Below are positions 18,791 through 28,228 of a DNA stretch of 64,000 bases, in pieces. A program made the position numbers and the translations under genes. The stretch covers positions 1,116,001 through 1,180,000 of the forward strand of contig NZ_CP151650.1 of the NCBI RefSeq assembly GCF_038397775.1, in the 5' to 3' direction. The notes under the pieces are model-generated. The model was not told the DNA's origin and searched no databases. It saw only the letters and a program-made list of their open reading frames with translations. The DNA comes from Pseudomonas sp. RC10 (GTDB taxonomy: Bacteria; Pseudomonadota; Gammaproteobacteria; Pseudomonadales; Pseudomonadaceae). Positions within the stretch are counted from its first letter, which is position 1, and the number at the start of each line of letters is the position of its first letter.

Positions 18791-18981
18791 GGGGCGGGTC
18801 AACACGGCTATGACACGTACAACCTCCCCGCCCCGGGTCAGGATGTTCGTGTCATAGGTCTTGTCAAACCACCGATCCGTCTGATGCGGATTCCGGGTCG
18901 CGCGCACCATGGTCTGAGGACCAAGTATGTTGATGCACGCCGGACGAGCATGGCGCTCGTGGGAGACTACTCCCCTAGGAC
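18791..18981 (-). promoter_or_regulatory. yybP-ykoY manganese riboswitch with expression platform
   Basis: The aptamer reads leftward from GTCCTAGGGGAGTAG (18981-18967) through ATCAACATACTTGG to TTTGACAAGACCTATGAC (ending near 18851). P1 is formed by GTC-TAGG with CCTA-GAC. Downstream, CGTGTCATAG (18817-18808) is complementary over 10 nt to the P1 3' strand CTATGACACG (18857-18848). GGGGCGGG (18834-18827) can pair with CCCGCCCC (18798-18791) next to the ribosome site. The two downstream pairings cross each other and so compete. Confidence 0.8.
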
Positions 18982-19026
18982 GGAGCGGATTCTGCCTTCG
19001 AGAATCCGGTTCGGCAAGCGTTAATT

Positions 19027-20025
19027 TCAGGCACGTTTGGCGCGGTAAATCCGGAAGCCATTCCCCTCTGCCATGACGGCACATACGCCAAGATGCTGCT
19101 CGATGATCGGTTGGTAACGCAGGAAACTGTTGGCGACCAAGCGCAATTCGCCGCCTTTTTTCAGATGTTCGCGGGCTTTTCTCAGCAGGCTTTCAGTTGC
19201 AGCGTAATCAGTATGAACGCCGGTGTGGAAGGGCGGATTGGTCAGAATCACGTCCAGATGTTCCGGCGCGGCATCGATGCCGTCACCGGTAATGACCTCA
19301 GCTTCAAGACCGTTGGCGACGAGCGTCAAGCGGGTGCTGGCGGTCGCGAAGGCGTCGACATCGAGCATCGTCACTTTCATGTCGGGGTTGCGACGTTTGA
19401 CCGCAGCACCCAAGACCCCCGCGCCGCAGCCGAAGTCGAGCAAATGGCCGGTGGGCAGGCGATCCAGATTGTCCAGCAACAGGGCAGAGCCGCGATCCAG
19501 ACGGCCATGGCTGAACACGCCGGGCAGGCTGACGACTTTCAAAGGGCCGCCTAGGACTTCGATGTCGAAGTATTTGGCGAGGCTGTTCAATTCGATGGCG
19601 TGAGGGGCGTCCTCGACGGTGACCTGCCACAGCTGGCAATGACGAGCGCTATCGAGTTTGCGCGCACGGCCAAATGGGCTGAGCTGACGGGCCGCCGCTT
19701 CGATGCCTGCGCGCTTTTCGCCCACCAGGAACAGTTCGCGACCGGCCAGGCGCGAGGCGAGAGCGTTGAGCAGGTAATCGGTGAGGTCTTTGGCTTTCGG
19801 CAAGAACAGGACCGCTGCCTCTAAAGGCTCGGCGGGTGCTTCGGTCCCGAAATAGGTGCGACCGTTGAAGCGGGTGTCCAGCGCGGCGAAATCCCCGGCA
19901 TGCCAGCTCCAGCCCCGGGCGTTCGGCAGCGTGCCTAGCAAGTCGTCGGCAGGCAGATTGGCAAGCAGCAACGAACCCTGAAAAAGCTCGGCCTGACGGA
20001 GTAACACTTCACTGCGCGGGTCCAT
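19027..20025 (-). CDS. rsmC: 16S rRNA (guanine1207-N2)-methyltransferase
   Basis: RsmC methylates G1207 of 16S rRNA in the 30S subunit using SAM. The 332-residue product has the two-domain RsmC layout: a degenerate N-terminal methyltransferase-like domain, then a C-terminal catalytic domain with SAM motif [12 protein letters not shown] (about 195-206) and catalytic NPPFHTG (about 265-271). The ATG at 20025 has the better distance to AGGAG; an adjacent ATG at 20028 is in frame. Confidence 0.9.
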   Translation of the reverse strand: MDPRSEVLLRQAELFQGSLLLANLPADDLLGTLPNARGWSWHAGDFAALDTRFNGRTYFGTEAPAEPLEAAVLFLPKAKDLTDYLLNALASRLAGRELFLVGEKRAGIEAAARQLSPFGRARKLDSARHCQLWQVTVEDAPHAIELNSLAKYFDIEVLGGPLKVVSLPGVFSHGRLDRGSALLLDNLDRLPTGHLLDFGCGAGVLGAAVKRRNPDMKVTMLDVDAFATASTRLTLVANGLEAEVITGDGIDAAPEHLDVILTNPPFHTGVHTDYAATESLLRKAREHLKKGGELRLVANSFLRYQPIIEQHLGVCAVMAEGNGFRIYRAKRA

Positions 20026-20083
20026 CATCGGCTCCTGAAAAAAGAGCGGAGTTTAACAGGGGAAACGGCCAAACACCGATCTA

Positions 20084-20220
20084 CTGTAGGAGCGTGGCTT
20101 GTCCCGCGATCGGCGGGGAACCCGTCGTAACACCTGGGAATGTGGTGTTCCTGCCACACCGCTGTCACCAAACTTACGACGACTTCGTCGCCGTTCGCGG
20201 GACAAGCCACGCTCCTACAG
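20084..20220. repeat. REP inverted pair, GGAGCGTGGCTTGTCCCGCGA family
   Basis: This is a second copy of the family at 3706-3840, with the right arm ending at 20220. It separates rsmC from the 2-hydroxyacid dehydrogenase gene upstream of it. Confidence 0.85.
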
Positions 20221-20232
20221 GTTGCGGGGCAC

Positions 20233-21198
20233 TCAGCTGATCACCCGAATCGGCGCACCGGCATAGAACGCGCGGGCGTTTTCGTTGACTTGGCCGACGA
20301 TGCGCTGGCGGGCTTCCTGGCTGCCCCAGGCGCTGTGCGGGGTGACGATCAGGCGTGGGATGTCGCCGGACAGCAGCGCGTTGCCGTTGACCGGTGGCTC
20401 GACAGTCAACACGTCGGTGGCCGCGCCGCCCAGATGGCCGTTGCGCAGGGCGTCGGCCAGCGCCTGTTCGTTGATCAATCCTCCACGCGCGGTGTTGACG
20501 ATAAACGCCTTGGGTTTCATCAGGCTCAGTTCGTGGGCGTTGATCATGTCGCGGGTGTGTTCGTTGAGCGGGCAGTGCAGGGTCAGGGCGTCCACCTGCG
20601 GCAGCAATTCGTGCAACGGCACGCGATCCGGACGGGCAGGGCGGCCGGGAATCTGCCCCACGATCACGCGCATGCCAAACGCTTCCGCGAGTTTCGCCAC
20701 CGCGCCGCCCAGTTCGCCATGGCCCAACAGGCCCAGCGTCTTGCCTTCCAGCTCCACGATGGGGAAGTCCAGCAGGCAGAACTGCTTCGACTTCTGCCAC
20801 TGACCCTGTTGAATCGCTTGCTGATAGTCCGGCAGACGCGTGGCCATCGCCAGCAACAACATCAGGGCATGCTGCGCCACGGAGGGTGTGCCGTAACCCT
20901 GGCAGTTGCTGACCACGACGCCGTGTTTGCGCGCTGCGTCGAGGTCCACGTTGTTCACGCCCGTGGCCGTGACGAGTACCAGCTTGAGGTCAGGACACGC
21001 TGCGAACGTGGCGGCATCGATCATGATTTTGTTGGAAATCACTGCGTGCGCACCTTGCAGGCGTTCAATCACCTGATCAGCCGTCGTGCTGGAATGCAGG
21101 ACCAGTTCACCAAAGGTTTCACGCCAAGGATTCAGGTCCAGATCGCCGAGATCCAGTGAGGTGTGATCCAGGAAAACTGCTCTGCGTTGACTCGACAT
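20233..21198 (-). CDS. D-2-hydroxyacid dehydrogenase (glycerate/hydroxypyruvate type)
   Basis: This is a 321-residue NAD(P)-dependent dehydrogenase. The cofactor motif GLLGHGELGGAV is at about 149-160, and the catalytic residues are Arg in NTARGG, Glu in VLTVEPP and His in TPHSAWG. The start at MSSQRRAVFLDH follows AAGG by 8 nt. The open frame continues upstream to 21915 but would overlap the LysE gene. It probably reduces hydroxypyruvate or glyoxylate; substrate choice cannot be read. Confidence 0.88.
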   Translation of the reverse strand: MSSQRRAVFLDHTSLDLGDLDLNPWRETFGELVLHSSTTADQVIERLQGAHAVISNKIMIDAATFAACPDLKLVLVTATGVNNVDLDAARKHGVVVSNCQGYGTPSVAQHALMLLLAMATRLPDYQQAIQQGQWQKSKQFCLLDFPIVELEGKTLGLLGHGELGGAVAKLAEAFGMRVIVGQIPGRPARPDRVPLHELLPQVDALTLHCPLNEHTRDMINAHELSLMKPKAFIVNTARGGLINEQALADALRNGHLGGAATDVLTVEPPVNGNALLSGDIPRLIVTPHSAWGSQEARQRIVGQVNENARAFYAGAPIRVIS

Positions 21199-21288
21199 CA
21201 GCTGTACCTTTTGTCCGTTGGATAGGAAGCGTAAGGTAGCGAACGTAACAGCGCATGTCATTGGCCAAAGCGCCTTGGAGACCCTTCG

Positions 21289-21918
21289 ATGTACTGGACG
21301 GAATTTTTCACCGTAGCCCTCATTCACCTGCTCGCCGTGGCCAGCCCCGGCCCTGACTTTGCGGTGGTCGTGCGCGAAAGCGTGACCCACGGTCGCAAGG
21401 CGGGCACTTACACCGCCATGGGCGTGGGGACGGCGATTTTCCTGCACGTCGGCTATTCGCTGCTGGGCATCGGGCTGATCGTGTCGCAGTCCATCGTGCT
21501 GTTTAACGCGTTGAAGTGGGCCGCTGCGGCGTACCTGCTGTACATCGGCATCAAGGCCCTGCGCGCCAAACCGGCGAACGCATCGGACGCGCCGGTTGAT
21601 CTTGCCAAGGGCGAGCGCACGGCGCGAGGCGCCTTTACCGCGGGTTTCGTCACCAACGGTTTGAACCCGAAAGCGACGCTGTTTTTTCTGTCGCTTTTCA
21701 CCGTGGTGATCAACCCGCACACGCCGCTGCTGGTTCAGGCGGGTTATGGCGTTTATCTGGCCGTCGCGACCGGCGTCTGGTTTTGTCTGGTGGCGCGTCT
21801 GTTCAGCCAAGAGCGTGTTCGGGCCGGTTTCGCCCGCATGGGGCATTGGTTCGATCGGGCGATGGGCGGGGTGTTGGTCGCGCTGGGGCTGAAGCTCGCG
21901 TTGACCGAGATGCATTGA
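21289..21918 (+). CDS. LysE/RhtB family amino-acid exporter
   Basis: This 209-residue protein has about six TM segments and the family N-terminus HLLAVASPGPDFAVVVRESV, where SPGP(D/N) is the LysE signature, and a central GFVTNGLNPKATLFFLSLF. It would export amino acids or their analogues across the inner membrane. It is divergent from the 2-hydroxyacid dehydrogenase with about 90 nt between starts. Confidence 0.88.
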   Translation: MYWTEFFTVALIHLLAVASPGPDFAVVVRESVTHGRKAGTYTAMGVGTAIFLHVGYSLLGIGLIVSQSIVLFNALKWAAAAYLLYIGIKALRAKPANASDAPVDLAKGERTARGAFTAGFVTNGLNPKATLFFLSLFTVVINPHTPLLVQAGYGVYLAVATGVWFCLVARLFSQERVRAGFARMGHWFDRAMGGVLVALGLKLALTEMH

Positions 21919-21950
21919 TCTAAGTCGTTGTCATGCTGGATGCTTTTAAT

Positions 21951-22041
21951 CTGTAGGAGTGAGCTTGCTCGCGATGGTGTCACGTCTGTCAGAGCAATCG
22001 GCACAGGCCCACCGCTATCGCGAGCAAGCTCACTCCTACAG
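21951..22041. repeat. REP inverted pair, GGAGTGAGCTTGCTCGCGA family
   Basis: The arms 21951-21975 and 22017-22041 match the family seen at 145-231. It sits between the convergent LysE and AraC genes. Confidence 0.87.
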
Positions 22042-22048
22042 GGAGTCT

Positions 22049-22816
22049 CTATCGCTTCAGCTGGCTCAACTGCCGCAACGCCCCCAGATACTCCCGGGGG
22101 CTTTCTCCCAGCAAACGACTGAACATGGCGCTAAACGCTCTCGCGCTGCCATACCCCAGATCATTCGCCACCCGCTGCACACTCTCGCCATCGAGCAGTC
22201 TCGGCAACGCTTCCATCAAGCGCACTTGCTGACGCCACGCGTTGAAACTCAGGTCCAATTCCTGTTTGAACAGCCGCGTCAGTGTGCGTGAGCTGGCGCC
22301 GACTTCCTGCGCCCAATCCTCCAGCGTGTTGCCGTGATCGGGGGCCTTGAGCACGGACACACAAATGCTGTGCAGACGCCGGTCGCGGGGCATCGGGATG
22401 TGCAGCGGAAGGTTTTTCAGCCCGGCGACTTCTTCCAGCATCAACTGCTGAATCAGCGGATTGGCCGCATGCTCGTCACCTTGAGTGGCCCGCACGATCA
22501 GCTCGCGCAACAGCGGCGTGACGGCCAGCACGCAGCACTGATTCAACCCCGGTGGGCAGTGTTCGCCCGCAATGAACAGCGAGCGCATCAACACCTCGCC
22601 GGACATGAACGTCTCGTGCTGCACCATCGGCGGAATCCACACCGCCCGCGTTGGCGGAATTACCCAGGCGCCGGTTTTGGTCACCAGCCGCATCATGCCG
22701 CTGACCGCATAGAGCAACTGCGCCTCGGCGTGAATGTGCCACGGGTGATAGCCGCCTTCGGGGTAGTCCGCAGGGTGAGCAGTCACGGGGCTGTGGCGGA
22801 GATGATTGATCAACAT
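22049..22816 (-). CDS. AraC family transcriptional regulator with cupin sensor domain
   Basis: The protein is 255 residues from MLINHLRHSPV. The N-terminal cupin-like domain (HPWHIHAEAQLLYAVSG..., WVIPPTRAVWIPPMVQHE) is followed by two C-terminal AraC helix-turn-helix motifs (LEDWAQEVGASSRTLTRLF; VQRVANDLGYGSARAFSAMF). A longer in-frame start at 22936 would overlap the divergent MFS gene, so the shorter one is preferred, although its ribosome site is weak. It probably regulates the divergently transcribed MFS transporter. Confidence 0.82.
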   Translation of the reverse strand: MLINHLRHSPVTAHPADYPEGGYHPWHIHAEAQLLYAVSGMMRLVTKTGAWVIPPTRAVWIPPMVQHETFMSGEVLMRSLFIAGEHCPPGLNQCCVLAVTPLLRELIVRATQGDEHAANPLIQQLMLEEVAGLKNLPLHIPMPRDRRLHSICVSVLKAPDHGNTLEDWAQEVGASSRTLTRLFKQELDLSFNAWRQQVRLMEALPRLLDGESVQRVANDLGYGSARAFSAMFSRLLGESPREYLGALRQLSQLKR

Positions 22817-22908
22817 GGCGGGTTCGATGACTTTGTTGTCTGAAATGCGAATTGTCGCCAACTTAGCATGAGCATCCACCTTCACCGCAAGCCTCAGGAT
22901 GCGCTGCC

Positions 22909-24111
22909 ATGAGTCAATCCCAACGATCCAACTCACCCCGACGGGTGATCCATTTCATTAACGCCGCCCACGTCATCGATCACATGTTCATGCTGATTTT
23001 CCCGGCCGCCGTGCTGGGCATGACACAGGCCTTTGCGCTGGACTACGCCCAACTGATCGGCCTGTCGCTCGGCGGTTTCATTGCTTTCGGGGCTTGCTCG
23101 CTACCGGCGGGCTGGCTCGGTGATCGCTGGAGTCGGCGGCACATGATGCTGCTGTTCTTCTTCGGCATCGGCGCCGCTTCGATCATCACCGGGTTGAGCA
23201 CCAGCACGACCATGCTGGCGGTCGGCATGACGCTGGTGGGCGTGTTCGCCGCCATCTATCACCCCGTCGGCACCGCCATGCTGGTGGCCTACGCGCAGAA
23301 CCGTGGCCGCGAAATCGGTGTCAACGGCATGTGGGGCAACCTGGGCGTGGCGTTTTCCGCGCTGCTGACGGGCTTTCTCGTCGCGCAATTTGGCTGGCGC
23401 TCAGCCTTCATCCTGCCGGGCAGCGTGTCGATTCTGATCGGACTGGCGTTTGCCTGGCAGATCAAGGACGAGCCGATCCCGGTGCGGGCGCACACTGCGC
23501 CGAAAGGCAAATCCGGCCAGCGGATCTCCATGACGATGGTCTTCACTGTGCTGGCGATCGCCACGGCCACCGGCGGCGTGGTGTTCAACGCCACCACCAT
23601 GACGTATCCGAAGCTGTTTCAGGATCGCTTGCACGACCTGTTCGCCTCGCCGCAAACCTTGGGTCTCATCGTCAGCTTGGCTTACGCCTTTGGGGCCATT
23701 GCGCAATTGACCATCGGCCGTTTCCTCGACCGGTTCAGCCTCAAATGGCCGTTCGTGATCCTGACCATCTGCCAGGCACCGTTTCTGTTCGCGCTGGCCT
23801 ACGTCGACAGCTGGCCGGTGATGCTGCTGGGGGCGGGTTTCATGTTCGTGGTGTTTGGTCAGGTGACGGTTAACGATGCGATGGTCGCTAACTTCGTCGC
23901 GCCGCAATGGCAGTCGCGGGTATTCGCGTTGCGTTACTTCTTGTCCTTCGGTGCGAGCGCCACAGCGATTCCGCTGATTGCCTACGTAGAGCCACGTCAG
24001 GGGCTGGCGGGGCTGTATCTCATTCTTGCGGGCTTCGCGGCATTGACCTTCCTTGCGGCGGCCGTTTTCCCACGCACCCCGGCTGAAAACCCCTCGGCTC
24101 AGCTCGCTTAG
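22909..24111 (+). CDS. MFS transporter
   Basis: This 400-residue, 12-TM permease has the loop 2-3 motif GWLGDRWSRRHMM (about 66-78), a typical MFS signature, and the conserved FAAIYHPVGTAML in TM4. It is divergent from the AraC gene, 92 nt apart. The AraC-MFS arrangement suggests inducible efflux or uptake, but the substrate is unknown. It resembles the fosmidomycin-resistance-like branch (AIYHPVG). Confidence 0.85.
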   Translation: MSQSQRSNSPRRVIHFINAAHVIDHMFMLIFPAAVLGMTQAFALDYAQLIGLSLGGFIAFGACSLPAGWLGDRWSRRHMMLLFFFGIGAASIITGLSTSTTMLAVGMTLVGVFAAIYHPVGTAMLVAYAQNRGREIGVNGMWGNLGVAFSALLTGFLVAQFGWRSAFILPGSVSILIGLAFAWQIKDEPIPVRAHTAPKGKSGQRISMTMVFTVLAIATATGGVVFNATTMTYPKLFQDRLHDLFASPQTLGLIVSLAYAFGAIAQLTIGRFLDRFSLKWPFVILTICQAPFLFALAYVDSWPVMLLGAGFMFVVFGQVTVNDAMVANFVAPQWQSRVFALRYFLSFGASATAIPLIAYVEPRQGLAGLYLILAGFAALTFLAAAVFPRTPAENPSAQLA

Positions 24112-24253
24112 GGCCGTTTCACCCTGTTAAATGGCGCAATGCCTGCATGGTCACTCGTCAATCGAATCATCCCTTTGGCTGATTTGGCTAGCGAGTGAAG
24201 GCTCTAGAGTGCATATTTTCAGCACCGCCCATGCATCTTGAAAAGGGATTCCT

Positions 24254-25930
24254 ATGCTGCAGACTCGCGTGATTCCGCCAGCCGATGGCGCGTACCAGTA
24301 CCCCCTGTTGATCAAAAGTCTGCTGATGTCGGGCAGTCGTTACGAGAAATCGCGGGAAATCGTTTACCGGGACCAATCACGCTATTCGTATCTGACCCTC
24401 AACGAGCGCATCTGCAGACTGGCCAATGTGCTGACCGAGGCGGGGGTGAAAGCGGGTGATACCGTGGCCGTCATGGATTGGGACAGCCATCGTTATCTGG
24501 AATGCATGTTTGCCATTCCCATGATTGGCGCCGTGATTCACACCATCAACGTGCGCCTCTCGCCGGATCAGATTCTGTTCACCATGAACCACGCCGAAGA
24601 CAAGTTCGTGCTGGTCAACAGCGAGTTCGTCCCCCTCTATAACTGCTTCGCGAGCAAGCTGACCACGGTCGAGAAGACCCTGTTGCTCACCGACACAGCA
24701 GACAAGACCGCCGACCTTCCTGACCTGGTGGGTGAGTATGAAACACTGCTGGCGGCTGCCAGCCCGCACTACCGCTTCGAGGATTTCGACGAGAACTCAG
24801 TGGCGACGACGTTCTACACCACCGGCACCACGGGCAACCCCAAAGGGGTGTATTTCACTCACCGTCAGTTGGTGCTGCACACTATGGCCGTCGCGACGAT
24901 CATGGGCAGCGTCGAAGGGCAGCTGTGCAGCGACAAGGTCTACATGCCGATCACGCCGATGTTCCACGTGCATGCGTGGGGTGTGCCGTACGCGGCGACC
25001 ATGCTCGGCGTGAAGCAGGTTTACCCCGGTCGTTATGACCCGGAATTGCTGGTCGAGCTATGGCGCAAGGAGAAGGTCACGTTCTCCCACTGTGTGCCGA
25101 CCATCATGCAAATGGTGCTCAACGCCAAGGCCGCCAAGGATGTGGATTTCACCGGCTGGAACATCATCATCGGCGGCAGCTCGCTCAACCGTTCGCTCTA
25201 CGAAGCGGCCAAGGCCAAGGGCATTCAACTGACGGGTGCGTATGGCATGTCCGAAACCGGGCCCCTCGTTTCGGTGGCGCACTTGAACGACGAACTGATG
25301 GCGGGCAGCGAAGACGAGCGCATCACGTACCGGATCAAGGCCGGCACACCCGGTGTTTTGGTGGAGGCCGCGATTGTCGACAGCGAGGGTAATTTCCTGC
25401 CGTCCGATGGCGAGACCCAAGGCGAGTTGGTGTTGCGCGCGCCATGGCTGACCGAGAGCTACTACCGCGAACCGCAAAAAGGCGCCGAGCTGTGGGCCGG
25501 TGGCTGGCTGCACACAGGCGACGTGGCGACGCTCGACAGCATGGGCGGCATCGACATTCGCGATCGCATCAAGGACGTGATCAAGACGGGCGGGGAATGG
25601 GTGTCTTCGCTGGAGCTCGAAGACCTGTGCAGCCGCCACCCCGGCGTGCGCGAAGTGGCCGTGGTCGGGGTCGCCGATCCACAGTGGGGCGAACGTCCCT
25701 TTGCGTTACTGGTGGTGCGCGAAGGTCATGTGGTCGACGCCAAGGCCTTGAAAGAACACCTGAAACCTTTCGTGGAACAGGGGCACATTAACAAGTGGGC
25801 GATTCCGAGCCAGATCGCCCTTGTTACTGAAATTCCCAAGACCAGTGTCGGCAAGCTCGACAAGAAGAAAATCCGCCTCGACATCCTCGAATGGCAGAGC
25901 ACCAACAGTACTTTCCTCTCGACTCTCTGA
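24254..25930 (+). CDS. Fatty-acid--CoA ligase (AMP-binding family)
   Basis: This 558-residue adenylate-forming enzyme activates a carboxylate to acyl-CoA. Motifs in order are the P-loop-like TTFYTTGTTGNPKGV (about 193-207), GAYGMSETGP (about 329-338), WLHTGDVATLD and RIKDVIKTGGEW, with the catalytic lysine near the C-terminus in PKTSVGKLDKKKIR. It is most like medium/long-chain AlkK-type ligases. It stands before the DUF1302-DUF1329 pair with a 366-nt gap, so it could act on a substrate handled by those proteins. Confidence 0.88.
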   Translation: MLQTRVIPPADGAYQYPLLIKSLLMSGSRYEKSREIVYRDQSRYSYLTLNERICRLANVLTEAGVKAGDTVAVMDWDSHRYLECMFAIPMIGAVIHTINVRLSPDQILFTMNHAEDKFVLVNSEFVPLYNCFASKLTTVEKTLLLTDTADKTADLPDLVGEYETLLAAASPHYRFEDFDENSVATTFYTTGTTGNPKGVYFTHRQLVLHTMAVATIMGSVEGQLCSDKVYMPITPMFHVHAWGVPYAATMLGVKQVYPGRYDPELLVELWRKEKVTFSHCVPTIMQMVLNAKAAKDVDFTGWNIIIGGSSLNRSLYEAAKAKGIQLTGAYGMSETGPLVSVAHLNDELMAGSEDERITYRIKAGTPGVLVEAAIVDSEGNFLPSDGETQGELVLRAPWLTESYYREPQKGAELWAGGWLHTGDVATLDSMGGIDIRDRIKDVIKTGGEWVSSLELEDLCSRHPGVREVAVVGVADPQWGERPFALLVVREGHVVDAKALKEHLKPFVEQGHINKWAIPSQIALVTEIPKTSVGKLDKKKIRLDILEWQSTNSTFLSTL

Positions 25931-26296
25931 GTCATTTTGCTCGCATGCATCGCTCGGGTCCTGACCCGGGCGATGTGTCGCGAAGCCGCCGTCTAGACGT
26001 CCCGCTTGCCAAATTCCTAAATTCAGCCATCCTCCCTTTGCCGCACGCGTGAGTCCGTCGAAATCGGCGGATCAGAGGCGTCGACGCTGTAAATCACACT
26101 TTAGAGGGATCAAGCCGTTGTACCTGCTGGCTATAGTCGGCAGTAGGTAGGAACCGGAGAAAAACGCCGCCTCGTTTCGCAGCTTTACATGGGCTGCCCG
26201 ACACGCGTTGACACCCAGGCATCGCGAATCTGTCTGCCTGAGTCGTTTCTGGAAGCACCCACTGCCATAAAAATAAAAGCACATGGAGTAGCGTCG
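25931..26296 (+). other. Gap between the CoA ligase and DUF1302 genes: hairpin and A-rich leader
   Basis: A 13-bp hairpin with a 2-nt loop (CATCGCTCGGGTC / GACCCGGGCGATG, 25948-25975) follows the ligase stop but lacks a T run. Near the end, AAAAATAAAA (26269-26278) fits the Hfq/Crc AANAANAA motif 18 nt before the ATG at 26297. No gene is seen in the remainder. Confidence 0.45.
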
Positions 26297-28219
26297 ATGA
26301 CATCAGCAAACCCGTTCTGGCGCCGGGCAAGATTGCCCTTGGCCGTCAGCCTCGCTTCCACGCTCGCCGGTCCTGCGTTCGGCGTCAGTTTCAACATCGG
26401 TGAAATCGAAGGTAATTTCGACTCGTCGCTCTCCATTGGCGCCAGTTGGTCTACCCAGAACGCCAACAAGAACCTCATCGGTTCCAACAACGGCGGACAC
26501 GGTCTTTCGCAAACCTCCGATGACGGCCACCTGAACTTCAAAAGTGGGGAAACCTTTTCGAAGATCTTCAAAGGCATTCACGATCTGGAGCTGAAATACG
26601 GCGACACCGGCGTATTCCTGCGGGGCAAGTACTGGTACGACTTCGAACTCAAGGATGAAGGCCGCGAGTTCAAGGACATCAGCGACTCAGGCCGCAAAGA
26701 AGGCGCGAAGTCCTCAGGGTTCCAGCTGCTCGACGCGTTCGTTTACCACAACTACTCCATTGCTGATCAGCCTGGTGCCGTGCGTTTCGGTAAGCAGGTG
26801 GTGAGTTGGGGTGAGAGCACCTTTATCGGTGGCGGCATCAACAGCATCAACCCTATCGATGTGTCGGCGTTTCGCCGTCCTGGCTCAGAAATCAAGGAAG
26901 GCCTGATTCCGGTCAACATGTTTTACCTGTCGCAAAGTCTGACCGAGAACCTGTCGGCTGAAGGCTTCTATCAGCTGGAGTGGGACCAGACGGTCGTCGA
27001 CAACTGCGGCACCTTCTTCTCGCAGCCTGACGTGATCGCCGACGGTTGCCAAAACAACCTGGCGGTACTGCGCACTCGCAACAGTCTGAACGCTGCCTTG
27101 CCGGCCGCATTGCGGGGGCCGGTTCAAGCGACGCTGGCAGCACGTGGCGTCAACTTCGGCAGCCCTGACGAGGGCGCCATCGTGGCCCGTGGCCCGGATC
27201 GCGATGCCCGCGACAGCGGCCAGTACGGCCTGGCCATGCACTACAACTTCGAGCCGCTGGACACCGAGTTCGGCGCCTACTACATGAATTACCACAGCCG
27301 CTCGCCGATCTTCAGTGGCAAGGGTGGCCCGGCCAGTGCCTACAGTGCGGCCGGTCTGGTAGGTGGTCTGGCGAGCCGCGGCGTACCGTTGGGTGTGGCC
27401 ACCAGCCTCGCGCCTACCCTGCTGCCGGTCGTGGTCGCGGCCAACTCCAGCTATTACGTCGAATACCCCGAAGACATTCACCTGTTCGGCCTGAGCTTCT
27501 CCACCACGCTGCCTACCGGTACGGCGTGGAGCGGCGAGCTGAGCTACCGCCCGAACGCGCCGGTTCAGCTGAACACCACCGACATTCTGTATTCCGGCCT
27601 GACGCCGCTGAACCCAAGCGTTGCGTTGCTGCAAGGCACGCCGGGCGCTGACCAGAAAGGCTACCGCCGCAAGGAAGTCAGCCAGGCGCAGACCACCTTC
27701 ACGCACTTCTTCGACCAGGTGATGGGCGCCGAGCGTCTGACCATGGTGGGCGAGGTGGGCTGGACTCACGTCGGTGGCCTGGAAAGCACGTCCAAACTGC
27801 GTTACGGACGTGACCCGAGCTACGGCCCTGGCCCGTTGCCGAATGGTCAATGTACCGCGCTCAACGCCAGCACCCTGGCAGGCGCGCCGCTCAACAACCT
27901 CAGCCGCTACTGCGAAAACGACGGTTTCACCACCACCGATTCGTGGGGTTATCGCGCCCGTGCCATCTGGGACTACAACAACGTGTTCGCCGGTGTGAAC
28001 CTCAAGCCAAGCGTGGCGTGGTCCCACGACGTCAAAGGTTATTCGCCAGGCCCTGGCGGCAACTTCGAAGAAGGTCGCAAGGCCGTGAGCCTGGGCGTGG
28101 AGGCGGAATATCAGAACACCTACACCGCCAACCTTTCCTACACCAACTTCTTCGACGGCAAGTACACCACAGTGGATGACCGCGACTTCGTGGCCCTCAG
28201 CTTCGGTGTGAACTTCTAA
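26297..28219 (+). CDS. DUF1302 family outer-membrane protein
   Basis: This 640-residue secreted protein has a signal peptide (WRRARLPLAVSLASTLAGPAFG) and alternating aromatic/polar beta-strand pattern to a terminal aromatic (FGVNF), typical of a large outer-membrane beta-barrel. DUF1302 and DUF1329 proteins are commonly encoded together in hydrophobic-substrate catabolic clusters. The start has GGAG at 9 nt and an A-rich Crc/Hfq-like leader. Only 9 nt separate it from the DUF1329 start, so the two are one operon. Confidence 0.87.
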   Translation: MTSANPFWRRARLPLAVSLASTLAGPAFGVSFNIGEIEGNFDSSLSIGASWSTQNANKNLIGSNNGGHGLSQTSDDGHLNFKSGETFSKIFKGIHDLELKYGDTGVFLRGKYWYDFELKDEGREFKDISDSGRKEGAKSSGFQLLDAFVYHNYSIADQPGAVRFGKQVVSWGESTFIGGGINSINPIDVSAFRRPGSEIKEGLIPVNMFYLSQSLTENLSAEGFYQLEWDQTVVDNCGTFFSQPDVIADGCQNNLAVLRTRNSLNAALPAALRGPVQATLAARGVNFGSPDEGAIVARGPDRDARDSGQYGLAMHYNFEPLDTEFGAYYMNYHSRSPIFSGKGGPASAYSAAGLVGGLASRGVPLGVATSLAPTLLPVVVAANSSYYVEYPEDIHLFGLSFSTTLPTGTAWSGELSYRPNAPVQLNTTDILYSGLTPLNPSVALLQGTPGADQKGYRRKEVSQAQTTFTHFFDQVMGAERLTMVGEVGWTHVGGLESTSKLRYGRDPSYGPGPLPNGQCTALNASTLAGAPLNNLSRYCENDGFTTTDSWGYRARAIWDYNNVFAGVNLKPSVAWSHDVKGYSPGPGGNFEEGRKAVSLGVEAEYQNTYTANLSYTNFFDGKYTTVDDRDFVALSFGVNF

Positions 28220-28228
28220 GGAATGACC

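Noticed and set aside
20233..21915. A 560-codon fusion reading of the 2-hydroxyacid dehydrogenase frame
   Set aside because: The extra 239 codons run antisense through the LysE gene and have low-complexity composition; a good start with a ribosome site exists at 21198.
24132..24147. Sigma-54-like TGGC-N8-TGCA upstream of the CoA ligase gene
   Set aside because: GG and GC spacing fits, but the rest of the consensus is poor and no enhancer-binding activator is encoded nearby; the regulator here is of the LuxR/MalT type.
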